This document shows positions 35,591 to 47,040 of a stretch of DNA of 64,000 nt, in pieces. The translations under genes were made by a program, and so were the position numbers. Under the pieces are notes generated by a model. It saw nothing but the letters and a program-made list of their open reading frames with translations, did not search any database and was not told where the DNA came from. Location of the stretch: positions 3,720,001 to 3,784,000 of the forward strand of contig JAVHKY010000053.1 of NCBI GenBank assembly GCA_035079385.1, in the 5' to 3' direction. This DNA is from Aspidiotus rigidus (lineage: Eukaryota > Arthropoda > Insecta > Hemiptera > Diaspididae). How positions within the stretch are numbered: the stretch's first letter is position 1; each line of letters opens with the position of its first letter.

Positions 35591-36116
35591 ATTGACGCAT
35601 TCTTCGATGAATCTGAACGACAGGGTGAAAAGTAATTCTTCGTACAAGTAAATTATTTGCTCTCAAGCTCATATTTTCTTTATGATATACTCGTCTGGAC
35701 AAGTCCTTCTATTGTTTTGTGAAAATGGCGAACTCTTATATCAATATTTTCGGGCTATTAAATTGGAGGTACGGTGCGGCTGCCAAAAGTGTTTTTAGAA
35801 ATCTCATAAAATGTGAAGAAAAACTGGTTAACGTCAGGGCGTCTATCGTTTTTTTAAAACGGTGCAAAAAGAACGACGTCTACCCGTCGTACATCTGGAA
35901 TGCTTTCAAACCAGTTGCCTCCACCTTGGAAGAACCTTAGGGAAATAGGATACGTTTTGAGTCTTGGTTGAAAAAATCGCGTCAGTAGACCAGTTATTCC
36001 AAAAACCTCACCATCTAAAGCAACAGAAGCAAACTCTTGAGAACTGTTTCTCTAGTATCAACAAGGACAAATTACTTTTCACCCTGTCATTCAGATTCAT
36101 CGAAGAATGCGTCAAT
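35591..36116. mobile_element. inverted-repeat element with an ORF fragment
   Basis: Arms 35591-35637 and 36070-36116 are inverted copies, 46 of 47 bases identical (ATTGACGCATTCTTCGATGA and its complement). Between them an open frame at 35719-35937 reads CEEKLVNVRASIVFLKRCKK followed by NDVYPSYIWN. That pattern resembles the N-terminal region of some retroelement ORFs, possibly Penelope-like (tentative). The right-hand boundary could be larger. Confidence 0.45.
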
Positions 36117-37295
36117 ATCTCCATCCATGCTCAACATCTTTTATTGATTTCTCCAACAATCAAATTTCATCTTCCGTATCTAAACTAAATCACACCGCCG
36201 AGCTAATAGATTCGATGGCAGGCTGTCAGTAGCTTCTTAATTAAAATTTTAAAAAATAAAATAGGAGGGTCCCGCTTACTTTATCTTGATTTTCAAATGT
36301 AACAGGTTAAATTACTTCATCTTTAAATCGAGTACCTACAAAGATTTCATTTTAAAATCTATCTAATTTAAGTACACCATTTATAGGTATTGAGTATAAC
36401 TCAAGAACTACTCATCAGACCCTCGAATAAATTGCAGGAGCAATTTGCCAGGTCTAAAAAGAAATCATCCGGCAGTTTTGGAAGAGATCCGCGGACAAAA
36501 AATCTTATAATAGGCGTGTATAAGAATATAAGGAAATCTAGTTGGATCTGTAACCTCCAAAACTTCGAGAAAGTTTACCGCCCCTTCCCCTATCCACTCA
36601 TTTTTCTAGCGGGAAAAGTCTGTAAAACCACCTACTTGCTGAAGTAGCTTCTGTTGCAGATTAAATTAGAAATCAGGTTAGGTTTACTCTGTAGGTATAA
36701 TATTTTAATCCTATGAAAATAAAATTTTAATAACCGCGGTAGCGTGAAAACCATATTCTTCACAAAAACTTAATATTGTAATGTTTTACCGTTTACCTTT
36801 CCATTGACAACAATGTTTTTAGGATAAGTCATTTATCCAGAGACATGCGCTGAAATGAGGATGATGTTCGTGTTAAGCATTATTCACGATCAAAATGAAC
36901 TCAAAAAGTAAAAATATAATTAATTACTATAGTCAGCTATTCACCATTTTACCAGCTTATTTTTTACTCCCATAAAGTGGGCCCACTTCTAAATCCTCTG
37001 TCTTTTGGATGTGAGGTATTGCATACGTAACCCCATCTTTCATGAGAGGTAAAAAATGGAAATTCGACTCTTCCTTGGGCAATTACAAACTTTTTTATGA
37101 ACTTCATCTGCTCGAGGGTCAGTAAGAACTTTCGTTTCTCCTCCATGTGAATTTCGCGCATAGTTTTGGAGGTACCTGCTCTGAATTGTATCTCTTCATT
37201 CTCGTGTATGTGAGCGTTATATGACGAACATACATTATGATAGACATGAAACATTGGCTACGCCAGAAAATGTTTTTCTTATACCCCTTTACCAA
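36117..37295. other. intergenic, nothing firm
   Basis: Short open frames on both strands (for example 36390-36647 plus, 36964-37254 minus) have no recognised motif or splice structure and are not annotated. Confidence 0.3.
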
Positions 37296-37301
37296 TTTAT
37301 T
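37296..37301 (-). terminator. poly(A) signal of the left Cys-rich paralogue
   Basis: AATAAA on the minus strand, about 96 nt beyond the TGA at 37397. Confidence 0.5.
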
Positions 37302-37396
37302 AATTACAACAAATTTATGCAATGTATTAGGGTGTATTCAAGTGAACAAAATTCTGTCATGTGTTAGAAAGTTTCTTGACCACAATTTTCGTAAGT

Positions 37397-40300
37397 TCAG
37401 TAGCATTCATCATCACGTGAACAATGTGTCCTATTTCTCGGACAACCGAGGAGAGGGTTGTCTGCACAAGGACCCGCGCAAGCTGAACAAGGGCAATTTT
37501 CATTCGAGAGTGAAGATGGAACTGTGATTTGAAAATCTGATAGTCCTAAAACCAGTGCATTACCTGCAGTATTCACATAAAGTTGACCTGAAAACCCATA
37601 GCCTATATTTTATAAAATACAGTATAATACTTATATTTAAAATAAAATTTTTTTAAAAATGGTAACCTTGTCCGCAGAATATGGGAAGGCTCCCTAGTTG
37701 AGTTTCATTCTGGAAAATATCGGATAAGAAATTATGTAGGCCAGATCAAGCGACTTACGCAAAAGCACACAATTGTAAAACTTACACCTAGAATATTGAA
37801 TTTTATGCCGCAGAAAACAATTGCCAAACACCTAGTCGGACTAGAACTTGATACGCAGATACCACCTGTATAGGTAATTTGCGTAGATACCAGAATCAAA
37901 AACAAGAAGTAAATGTTTTTTGGTGATGCACGACAACACACCTGTTCCAGCAAGAATTGGAGTTGTTGTGGCTGAGGATGACATCTGGTATTCCGGCGAC
38001 TGACAGGTCTTAGTGTTGCACCTGTTTAGAAAAATATTGCCGCAAGTTTGATTACACACTGTGCACTCACAGAAGCCGGATTGTTTGTCTTGTTGCGATG
38101 CTTTTATCTTGTCTACCTTCAAGTTCAGTATTAAATTCCGAGATGTTGCATCAAATGAGAGTTCAGCACTTCCATTGGCTGAAACATTTTTCACGGTAAA
38201 TCGAGATGAATTACTGCATATTCAAACCTAAATGCCGGAACACCGTATGGATCAACTATTTTGTACTATGAGTGCGGGGGATCTGTTAGGAAATATACTC
38301 AAATTATAGCTCGAGAGTCGACATTTTAACAAGTCCCCCTTCTATCATATATAGTTCGGAGGTCGAAATTTTAACAGGGAACCTGTTTTATGGGAGCTTT
38401 TTGAGAAATTTGCCGTGCGCCGTCCAGCAAAAAACTTAGAAAAACGACGGCTTCCTTAACGAAGTTAAACGAGGAACGCAACGAACCTGTTTTATGAGTC
38501 AAATGGGATTTGGTATTGAAAATTCAAGGAGGCCTAGACCTAGATAAAGCTAGTGTAAAGAAGGCCTAGACCTACTATTGACCTAGTATAATATAGTTTC
38601 AGAGTCTAAATTTTTCAGGGAATCTCTAGCTATATATGATAGCTTGAGAGTCGAAAATTTTCAAAGTCCCCCTCCTATCATATATGGCTCGAGAGTCGAA
38701 ATTTTTCTAAGTCCCTCTCCTATCACATATGGCGCGAGAGTGGAATTTTTTCCAAGTCCCCCCTTCTATCATCTATAGCTCGAGAGTCGAAATTTTTTCT
38801 AAGTCCCCCTCTTATCATATATGGCTCGAGAGTCGAAATTTTTCCAAGTCCCCCTCCTATCATGTATAGGTTGAAAGTCGAAATTATTCCAAGTCCCCCT
38901 CCTATCATACATAGCTTGCAAGTCGAAGTCCCCCTCCCATCATATATAGCTTGAGAGTCGAAATTTTTCCAAGTCCCTCTCCTATGGGTCGAAAGTCAAT
39001 ATTTTTCCAAGTCCCCCTCCTGTCATATACAGGTTGAAAAACGAAATTTTTTCAAGTCCTCCTCTTATCATATATAGCTTGAAAGTCGAAATTTTTCCAA
39101 GTCCCTCTCCTATCATATATGGCTCGAGAGTCGAAGTCCCCCTCCCATCAGATATAGCTTGAGAGTCGAAATTTTTCAAAGTCCCCCTCCCATCATATAT
39201 AGCTTGAGAGTCGAAATTTTTCCAAGTCCCCCTCCTATCATACATAGCTTGAAAGTCGAAGTCCCCCTCCCATCATATATAGCTCGAGAGTCGAAATTTT
39301 TCCAAGTCCCCCTCCTATCATACATAGCTTGAAAGTCGAAGTCCCCCTCCCATCATGTATAGCTCGAGAGTCGAAATTTTTCCAAGTCCCCCTCCTATCA
39401 TACATAGCTTGCAAGTCGAAGTCCCCCTCCCATCATATATAGCTTGAGAGTCGAAATTTTTCAAAGTCCCTCTCCTATCATATATGGCTCGAAAGTCAAT
39501 ATTTTTCCAAGTCCCCCTCCTGTCATATACAGGTTGAAAGTCGAAATTTTTTCAAGTCCTCCTCTTATCATATATAGCTTGAAAGTCGAAATTTTTCCAA
39601 GTCCCTCTCCTATCATATATGGCTCGAGAGTCGAAGTCCCCCTCCCATCAGATATAGCTTGAGAGTCGAAATTTTTCCAAGTCCCCCTCCTATCATATAT
39701 AGCTTGAAAGTCGAAGTCCCCCTCCCATCATATATAGCTCGAGAGTCGAAATTTTTCCAAGTCCCCCTCCTATCATATATAGCTTGAAAGTCGAAGTCCC
39801 CCTCCCATCATATATAGCTCGAGAGTCGAAATTTTTCCAAGTCCCCCTCCTATCATACATAGCTTGAAAGTCCAAGTCCCCCTCCCATCATATATAGCTT
39901 GAGAGTCAAAATTTTTCCAAGTCCCCCTCTTATCATATATGGCTCGAGAGTCGAAATTTTTTCTAAGTCCCTCTCCTATCATATATGGCTCGAGAGTCGA
40001 AAATTTTCCAAGTCCCCCTCCTATCATATATAGCTCGAGAGTCGACATTTTTCTAAGTCCCTCTCCTATCACATATGGCGCGAGAAAGGAATTTTTTCCA
40101 AGTCCCCCCTTCTATCATCTATAGCTCGAGAGTCTAAATTTTTTCCAAGTCCCTGTCCTATCATATATGGCTCGAGAGTCGAAGTCCCCCTCCCATCATA
40201 TATAGCTTGTGAGTCGCCACAAGCCCAGACTTTGGAGCTATATATAAAAGCAGGGTACTTAAAAAAAGTTATCTATGACGTCATCAGATTGTGACGTCAC

Positions 40301-41343
40301 AAGGCTGACCTATGATGTCTTGCTCGCCCCCAAGCTACATATCATAGGAGGGGAAGAAGTATACTAGCCCAGCGCTCGGTAGTGTGATTTTATCGCTGTT
40401 TTTGTACTTGCTTTTTTACTCTTCGTGAGTATACTTCTTCATAATGGACAACCGTAAAATTAAAAAACGAATTGATTCTATAGGAGGGGACTTGTAAAAC
40501 TTTCGAGGTCCGAGCTTTGCCGGCTAGCCGGACGGCGGACGTTTTTTCCAAAAAACCCTTCGATAAAATAGGTTCCCTATTAACAACAGGGGCGCGGGCA
40601 CGATTGTCAGTCAATCTCTTCTATAGAATTATCTAGGCCACCAATCTTCCCCTCTCTTAGGCAAGGTCGAGAGAAGGGGGACATAAGCAAAAATTAATGT
40701 TCTGGCTGAGCCAAATAGATAAAGATAAATTTAAAAAAAAATACAAACCTTGTACACACGGTAGTGCTTGACCTATAATAGGACTAATCAAGGGCGATAC
40801 TGCCAGCTAGAAAAATTAAACAACGAGTCAATAATTTTCTAAGCAAAATGAAAATGACGTTGTAGGATGGAAGTTCGTATCGGACATGAAGAAAAAGTTT
40901 TTGTAGTGCGAAAGATTTCCTAAACAATTGGTTGGTGGTAGATATCCATTTCTTATCATATCATTTAGGTTTACCTTTTCATTCTGGCGTCCTAAATAAA
41001 AACTAGGAAATTATTCTAGACACTTACGAGCGCGTAAACAGCCTGAGCCAAATTACACAATTTAAGGTAGATACAATTGTGATCTCGTGCCAGACAACCG
41101 GATGCTAGAAAAATTATCATTCACTGTAAGTTATATTTGAAAGATTTACGTATGAATAAGACTTAGGATTGAGACAATGCATCGCGTACTTGGCCAGCCT
41201 GCTGAAGATCCCCCTGACGATCCAATATTTGGTATTGTATCTATGATATCGGATAAGAATGAGAATGATGACGTTCCACCTAGCGATTTGACGGGCGATA
41301 CCATTCCAGCAAGGATTGCGATTGTGAATAGAATAATTTTCAT
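37397..41343 (-). CDS. secreted two-module Cys-rich protein, left paralogue, 7 exons, 279 aa
   Basis: Minus-strand exons are 41343-41190, 41104-41028, 40806-40749, 38178-37942, 37865-37786, 37709-37667 and 37587-37397. The spliced frame is open for 280 codons and ends in TGA. The first ATG at 41343 opens a signal peptide (MKIILFTIAILAGMVSPVKS). Two homologous modules follow. Module 1 has CLARDHNCIYLKLC, then PCVQ, then CECTVCNQTCGNIFLNRC. Module 2 has CVSSSSPTRCLAIVFC, then FCGQ, then CPCSACAGPCADNPLLGC. Each module is encoded by three exons with the same phase pattern (1-0, 0-1, 1). Intron 3 (2.6 kb) holds the minisatellite at 38.6-40.2 kb. The donor after exon 6 (gttacc) is weak. A tandem paralogue lies 1.2 kb to the right. 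I do not recognise the family; a secreted, disulfide-rich protein is the supported description. Confidence 0.75.
38290..38630. repeat. dispersed GCCGTCC-family repeat bordering the minisatellite
   Basis: Contains GTTCGGAGGTCGAAATTT, AACAGGGAACCTG, GCCGTCCAGCAAAAAACTT and CTTCCTTAACGAAGTTAAAC, in the same order and orientation logic as copies in the 8.6-10.6 kb cluster. It lies in intron 3 of the left Cys-rich gene. Confidence 0.5.
38631..40225. repeat. minisatellite, 45-bp and 35-bp units
   Basis: The long unit is about 45 bp and combines GAGAGTCGAAATTTTTCC, AAGTCCCCCTCC and TATCATATATAGCTT. The short 35-bp form lacks the 'atttttcca' segment. In 39.1-39.9 kb the two forms alternate to give an 80-bp higher-order repeat. 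I estimate 35-40 units. Open frames on both strands here (for example 38982-39245 minus) are products of the repeat. The array lies wholly in intron 3 of the left Cys-rich paralogue. Confidence 0.85.
40226..40620. repeat. dispersed repeat right of the minisatellite
   Basis: Carries two TGACGTCA palindromes (40276-40283, 40292-40299) and 'ggctagccggacggcggac'. A terminal 'aataggttccctattaa' block is shared with the other GCCGTCC-family copies. It may form one composite element with the array and the copy at 38290-38630. Confidence 0.45.
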
Positions 41344-42039
41344 GTTTGGTTCCAATATTCTAGCACCTTATATAGAATTGAGGCGAGTAAATTACTGAAG
41401 GTATGTCAACTTCTCGCTCAAGTGGATGACATAAAATAGCCGATTATAAAGAGTGTAAACTCGTGATATAACTACCGCGCTAAATATAATTTTCAGAATT
41501 GTACGGTGTACACTTTCACACTTCACTTATGTGCACCACGAAAAGAACAGAAGAAATGGGTAATTTTAATATTTTTTCTGCTCATAAAAACTACCTTTAT
41601 CAATACCTCGCTCAAGTATTTTCTTTATCTAAACGGAATTAGCGATGACTTGGTGCGCCTTCTGACAGTCTAATGTAAAAATGATTAATAAGATCTGTAA
41701 ATATCCAGATAATTACGAGAAAATTTAGAGGAGATGAAAACAGGGCAGTTTGGTTTAAACTTTTGACCATAGCTTCAGCTCTGGCTTGAAACAAGTATGA
41801 AAAGTACAGCTGACTTACGACTTTAGCTTTTGGCTTTAGGCTGCTTCTACGGAAACTTCTCTACCTTAAGATGATTACTCAGCGTCTTATGGCCGAACAG
41901 CTATACCTATTTGAGGAATGATCAAAAAAGTACAATTAAAGAACATATGCGGAGTTTCAGCGACAAAAACTCGCAGCTCACCTAGCGATTGCCTGCATGT
42001 TAATTGAGGCAAACGAGGAATCTGTTTTATACTTTTATA

Positions 42040-42420
42040 GGAGCCACTCACGTGCAGTGTCAAGCTCGGAGGTCCGAATTTGTCTGAGTCTCTTTTCTAA
42101 CATACATAGCATGAAAGTCTAAATTTTTTCTAGTCCCTCTCCTGTCGAATATAGCCTCGAAGTCGAATTTTTTCCAAGTTCCTTTCGCATCATAATGAAG
42201 CTAGAAAGTCGAACTTTTTCAAGTCCTCCTCCTATAGCTCGGAGATCGAAAATTTTTCCTAGTCTCTTTCGCATCGGTTCCCTGTTAACTAAGTCCTTTT
42301 CCCATCATTCATATCTTGGAGATCGAAATTTTTACAATTCCCACGATACGCCGAACGGTACCGAACGGTACCGACCGGCGATCGACGCCCATCATTTCTC
42401 TCCGCGCCTTGACTTGATCA
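42040..42420. repeat. dispersed AAGTCC-family repeat between the paralogues
   Basis: Four or five diverged minisatellite-like units occur here ('agtccctctcctgtcgaatata', 'aagtcctcctcctatagctcgg'), followed by two 'ccgaacggta' tandem copies near 42350-42370. It is non-coding and intergenic. Confidence 0.5.
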
Positions 42421-42508
42421 TAAAAAAAGTGAGAATTCCGAAAGATTGCACATCTCAATATAATACTCGATTAAATAAGTACACTTGAAGACAAACAGCA
42501 AGTTCGTG

Positions 42509-45157
42509 TTACTCTTTGCAGTGTTGTTTTTCCGTAGTTGAGCAGCATTTTTCATCATGTGGGCAATGTTTCGTATTATTTGGACAACCGAGAAGAGAAT
42601 TGTTTGCACAAGGAGCCGCACAAACTGTACAAGTACAAATTCCATTCTCTGGGATTGTGATTTGAACATTGGATAATCCGAAAGTTGGACCGTTATTGTC
42701 AACACTGAGATTAAGTTCTCCTAAGGGAGAAAATATGGTATATGTACGAATGAAAAATAATTGGTGAAAAAAATTAAGTTTGTATTTTAGGCTTTGACTA
42801 TATACCTTTTATGGATTGAGTTTCCTCCATATACTGCAATGTTAAACGAGCGTGGAAAGCGTGCGGTGAGCAGAGCGGGTGAGTGCGCGGAAAAGTAACA
42901 GCTTCTCCTCCCTCCACAATCAACCGCGTCGCCTATTCCGAGTCCTCCGCATCTTATTTTCTTATCATATCTTTCCACGGGTAAACATCGTCTTGACTCA
43001 GTCCATAAGAGGTATATAGTCAAAGATTTTAGGATACATGACGAGTGTAGGAGTAAAGAAGCGAAGAACTTCCGTTCATGTATCTTAAAAAGCTATGTTT
43101 GTGACTTAGGAGTAAAGAGAATAATTTTTCGTAGGTGAGAACTGCAAACTTACATTGCGTGAAAATTGCTCACTTTACTTCTACAATGCATAAATTAATA
43201 CAAAAAAGAATCTTTCAAAATTTTCTAGTGCTTACCTTGTGCACAGAAAAATTGAAGGTTTCCCAGATCGATTTCATTCTGAAAGAGTAAGGTAAGAATG
43301 AGAAATTCTGAACAACAAGCAGTTCACAAGTACCCAATACTTACTCCTAAAACGACGATGTTTACGCCACAAAAAACTAAGGCATAACAATAAGTCTTTT
43401 TTGAAGATGCGAAGCAGACACCACCTAAATTCACACACATGTTAGAATTATTTTTATCGGGAGTAAAAGCTTTAGTAAATAAAAATATAATATTCGACTA
43501 ATTGCGATTAAAGAATTTTCGTCACTCGTTTTCCTTTTGAGATGATGAACTAATAAGGGACAAGTGACTTCACTCTAGATTACATATGGAATACGCCTTG
43601 AAATAGTACATCTACAGTGTCATAGCTCTCAGGTACGACATCATAACTTCCTTAATATCATTATCTGTCCAAATTTTGCCCCACTCTACCTAAACGTCAC
43701 TTTATTCGCTTAAATATGACAGTCTACCAATAAAATATTAAATTATAAATACACCGCAATATAAGTTACCTGATCCACCAAGAATTGGAATTGTAGTGGC
43801 AGGAGATAACATCTGGTATTTCTGCGAGGGACTTGTATTGGTGTTATTGCATCTATTCACAAAAACATCGCCGCATGGTTCGTTACACACTGTACAATCG
43901 CAGAAGCCTGTTTCATTATTTTCGGGGTATGCGCTCAAATTATCAATATTCACGTTAAATATTAGATTGCGTGTAGATGGATCATAAGCCAGTTGACCGC
44001 TGCCATTTGCTGAAAAGTTTTTAATGATAATCCAGTAAAGAAAACCAAAATCAAAATATAAACTTACAAATATTGGTTGTTTTAGAGAGCACCAGTAATT
44101 TGGTTGACGAGGTATTTTCAAAAGTTGCACGTAACTGTGAGTTTGGTGCATCGCTACGCACAACGCGGCCTTCTCACAACCATTTTGTGTTGGTAGAGTT
44201 GCACCAAAACTCGCAGTTGAAGATACAAGTCGCGAGTACATAAACAGCGGAGAGTTTGCGCCTGTGTCTATTGATTTATTGTAAAGTTGCCGCATAGGCA
44301 AGTGATATTATGTCACCTTTGAGTTACTAAATAGCAGCCTAGTAGCAAGTTTGCTTGATGAACCTCTGAATCTTAGAATTTCTGAATTAACTAGACAACC
44401 AATTTGACAAGTTTAGGAGCCATTTTATCAGAACCTACAAGGACTTAGTTGAGTTTGAAAGTATCACAATTGTTCTGAGCCCCAGCTTTGAGGTCACTCG
44501 GATCCCTCTTTGCTTTTCAATCGAAAGTTTTCCTAATCCCAAGTTCTTATAGTGACATTGTGGCCTGTTATCTTCAATAAACATACAAGAACGTCCGACC
44601 CTACCCCCGTTCCTTCGTCATCTAAATTTGAACAAAATATATATCTTTTTAATGCTCTGTATCTCTTGAAGGTAGCCACCCAATTTTATTTTACAATCAA
44701 AAAATTAAAATATTATAGGACGCGTGTACAGATTCTATACACATGCAGTCTATTTATAATAGTTAGAATCACAAACCTTGTGCACATGGTGAATCACTCA
44801 AAATAGGATTGATTAGAAACGTCGATGTTAGCTATAATTAAAAAATTGGAAAAGGATGAACTATTAGATTTGTATTACAAATTTTTGAAAAACAATGAAA
44901 AATTGAGGCTTCCTTAACAATGTTAAACGAAGAACGCATGGGACCTGAGTTCTATGGGTCGAATTTGTTTTAGTAATGAGGTTTTCAAGCCTATTGAGAA
45001 ACCACTACTAAAAAAACGCACTATCAATTCGACTTTTAGGGTAGTCTGGAACTGAATTGAGAAAACACCAATTTACACCAATTTTCCAAAATCTCCTTCT
45101 ATCATATATAAAGAAAGAAAGAAAGAAAGAAAGAGACTAAATGAATGAATAAATGAA

Positions 45158-45204
<47 letters not shown>

Positions 45205-46224
45205 AAATAAATTAATTAATTAATTAATTTAATTTAATTAATCTAAGTCCCCCTCCTATCTCATATAGTTCCAGAAAAGAAGCAGAATTTTTTTAAGTCT
45301 ATTTTGACCGGACGTTGGACGGTAAACGGCAAATTAAAAAAAAAAAAATTCTGCCAATAACGGCACAGGAAACAAATTTTTGCAGCTATTTGTAATAGTT
45401 TCTAATTGAACCAAAATATTGGACACACTAACGTAGCCATGATTTGTGTACAAACTAGGATTTGAAACACAGAATGGTATCAAGATATTATATGCAGTTC
45501 CCGAGGAATCGGAATGCAGTTGTTTTTAATTAAAAGTCCACGTTGCAAAATAAAACTGAGTATCGACCTGGCAGGATAAAAATACTCAAGTACGTGAGTA
45601 TAAATTTTTTTGCTACTCACTTGCACACACACAAGTCATAAGAAGCAATAGCCTCTATTTTTGGATACAGGATTCCCTTCACGCTTCTGCGCTGACCAAA
45701 TTAATTACCAATCACTTATTTCACAATAACCATGTCACAGCCGCTTATGCGTATAAAAGGGCATATTACGCCCCACAATTTGGAAGACGGGAGGGGATTT
45801 GTTGGTAAATGAAAAATTCGAGCGAAAAATTGGACTCTCTACAATTTGTTCTTCAAATGAATTACTTAGTTAACCAAAACCAAAACATTCCATCCGCGAG
45901 GTACATACAATTGCATATTGTTGCTGAGTAAGGTTGCAGCCTTTATAGTAGAAACAGTTGCCGTAACGTCCTATACAAGCAGCGTCTAGAAAAGAAATAT
46001 ATGAATTACCGGGAGGTTTCATTAGAATATTTGATAAATTAGATTTAGGAATATCGCATAATACACTGGTACCTACTCGATCCGTTGTTATTTGGATAAT
46101 CATCTGTTAGCAAGTTACTATTTGATAATATGTCGAAAATACCAGACGCTAATCCGGAGAATGACGATACGTTTGATAGCATTCCCAGGATGCCGAATAG
46201 AATGACGATCTTCAAACACGTCAT
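42509..46224 (-). CDS. secreted two-module Cys-rich protein, right paralogue, 7 exons, 284 aa
   Basis: Minus-strand exons are 46224-46077, 45985-45909, 44831-44777, 44009-43770, 43424-43345, 43278-43236 and 42720-42509. The frame is open for 285 codons to TAA. Exon lengths (77, 80 and 43 nt) and phases match the left paralogue exactly at the corresponding exons. Signal peptide: MTCLKIVILFGILGMLSNVSS. Module 1: CIGRYGNCFYYKGC, PCAQ, CDCTVCNEPCGDVFVNRC. Module 2: CFASSKKTYCYALVFC, FCAQ, CTCTVCAAPCANNSLLGC. The C-terminus adds a further Cys cluster (HCPHDEKCC) missing from the left copy. Several N-x-T/S sites are present (NGSG, NNT). The family is not recognised. An optional exon at 44172-44068 would add 35 residues in frame; see that entry. 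Confidence 0.77.
44068..44172 (-). other. possible cassette exon of the right Cys-rich paralogue
   Basis: This 105-nt open stretch has AG before it and a good donor (gtaagt) after it. It is phase 1-1, so inclusion or skipping both keep the frame. It would encode ATFENTSSTKLLVLSKTTNI and about 15 residues before that. Neither the left paralogue nor module 2 has an equivalent, and its upstream acceptor is pyrimidine-poor. The skipped form is used in the CDS entry. Confidence 0.35.
44900..45330. repeat. dispersed GCCGTCC-family copy with nested microsatellites
   Basis: 'ggcttccttaacaatgttaaacgaagaacgc' at 44910-44940 and 'aagtccccctcctatctcatata' near 45245 belong to the dispersed family. Inside lie (AAAG)n at 45111-45135, (AATG/AATA)n at 45141-45209 and (TTAA)n to about 45240. 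It lies in intron 2 of the right Cys-rich gene. Confidence 0.6.
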
Positions 46225-47040
46225 TGTCCTTGTTTTTGTTCCCAAGTTCCAAACGGAGAGTTAGATATGTTACACTTGTAGCCCCTGTATCCACCGAGGA
46301 CAAACAAAACACTAAAAGCTTACCTACCGTAACTTGTGTTAATTTTTGGCCAAGAAGATGACACAACGTAACCGTCGTAAGTTATTATGCTCATGATAAA
46401 CTATGCGTATTCTCAGAACCGTAGGCGAAAAAAAAATTGAACTTCATTCAGTCGTACGTTCACCATGACCAAAAACAGAAAAAATTTTACAATACCTATA
46501 AAGATTTTCTGGTCGTAAAAATAGGGTACCCTTTTATCAGCTAGTAAATAAGTCAATAATTTTTAAAATTAGGTTCGGAGCTTTTTTTCACATATTTCTG
46601 TGCTTGTTCTCCACAATCTAACGTAAAAATATTGAAACGGAAAACTAACAAATGCAAAATCCCGCAGAATGAAAATTGTCCCAATTTTACTCGTTATAGT
46701 ATCCCCTTTTCATCATGAGTAGCCGTAACTTAGAAGATCATATTATTTTGGTGAAAATATTATCCACATAAGTATGTGTAATATGTGGCCTTTTCGGCTC
46801 TTCTTAAAACTGAGGGACCCACCAATTTGTCAAATTCATTTAGCAGCAGCGCCATCAGTAAATGTTTGATTTTTTATATTTGTGTTTTCTGATGGACTTG
46901 AATTGTTATGAGTACAATAAAACATACGAGTATTAACAAAACCTTCTCATGATGAGAGACAAGACCATTTGGTGGAAACCACCTGCAGGTCCTGAAAATT
47001 GTGAATCAGAGGGAAGAATTGGTGTTAATCTAGTTTACTT
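46225..47040. other. flank upstream of the right Cys-rich paralogue
   Basis: No obvious TATA box sits at a suitable distance from the ATG at 46224. A 5' UTR intron is possible. Nothing else was recognised. Confidence 0.3.

Noticed and set aside
38205..38262. Possible extra exon of the left Cys-rich paralogue (VPAFRFEYAVIHLDL)
   Set aside because: It has no usable donor before the next acceptor and is out of frame. Direct joining of 40749 to 38178 gives a clean frame that aligns with the other modules.
38723..40124. Repetitive proteins such as MIGGGLGKIST… on the minus strand and SPSPIIYGS… on the plus strand
   Set aside because: They are translations of the non-coding minisatellite. Unit lengths of 45 and 35 bp do not keep one frame.
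41344..41355. Upstream start (MEPN…) for the left paralogue and the analogous MGTKTR… start at 46245
   Set aside because: Both begin at TTG, which is not expected as a start in a eukaryotic nuclear gene. The downstream ATGs (41343, 46224) open the signal peptides.
43738..44301. 187-codon minus-strand frame read as one protein
   Set aside because: Only its C-terminal part (44009-43770) is an exon. The N-terminal part is mostly intron and ends at splice sites shown by comparison with the left paralogue.
45109..45240. Possible CRISPR-like or regulatory array
   Set aside because: It is a plain microsatellite run (AAAG, AATA, TTAA) without spacers.
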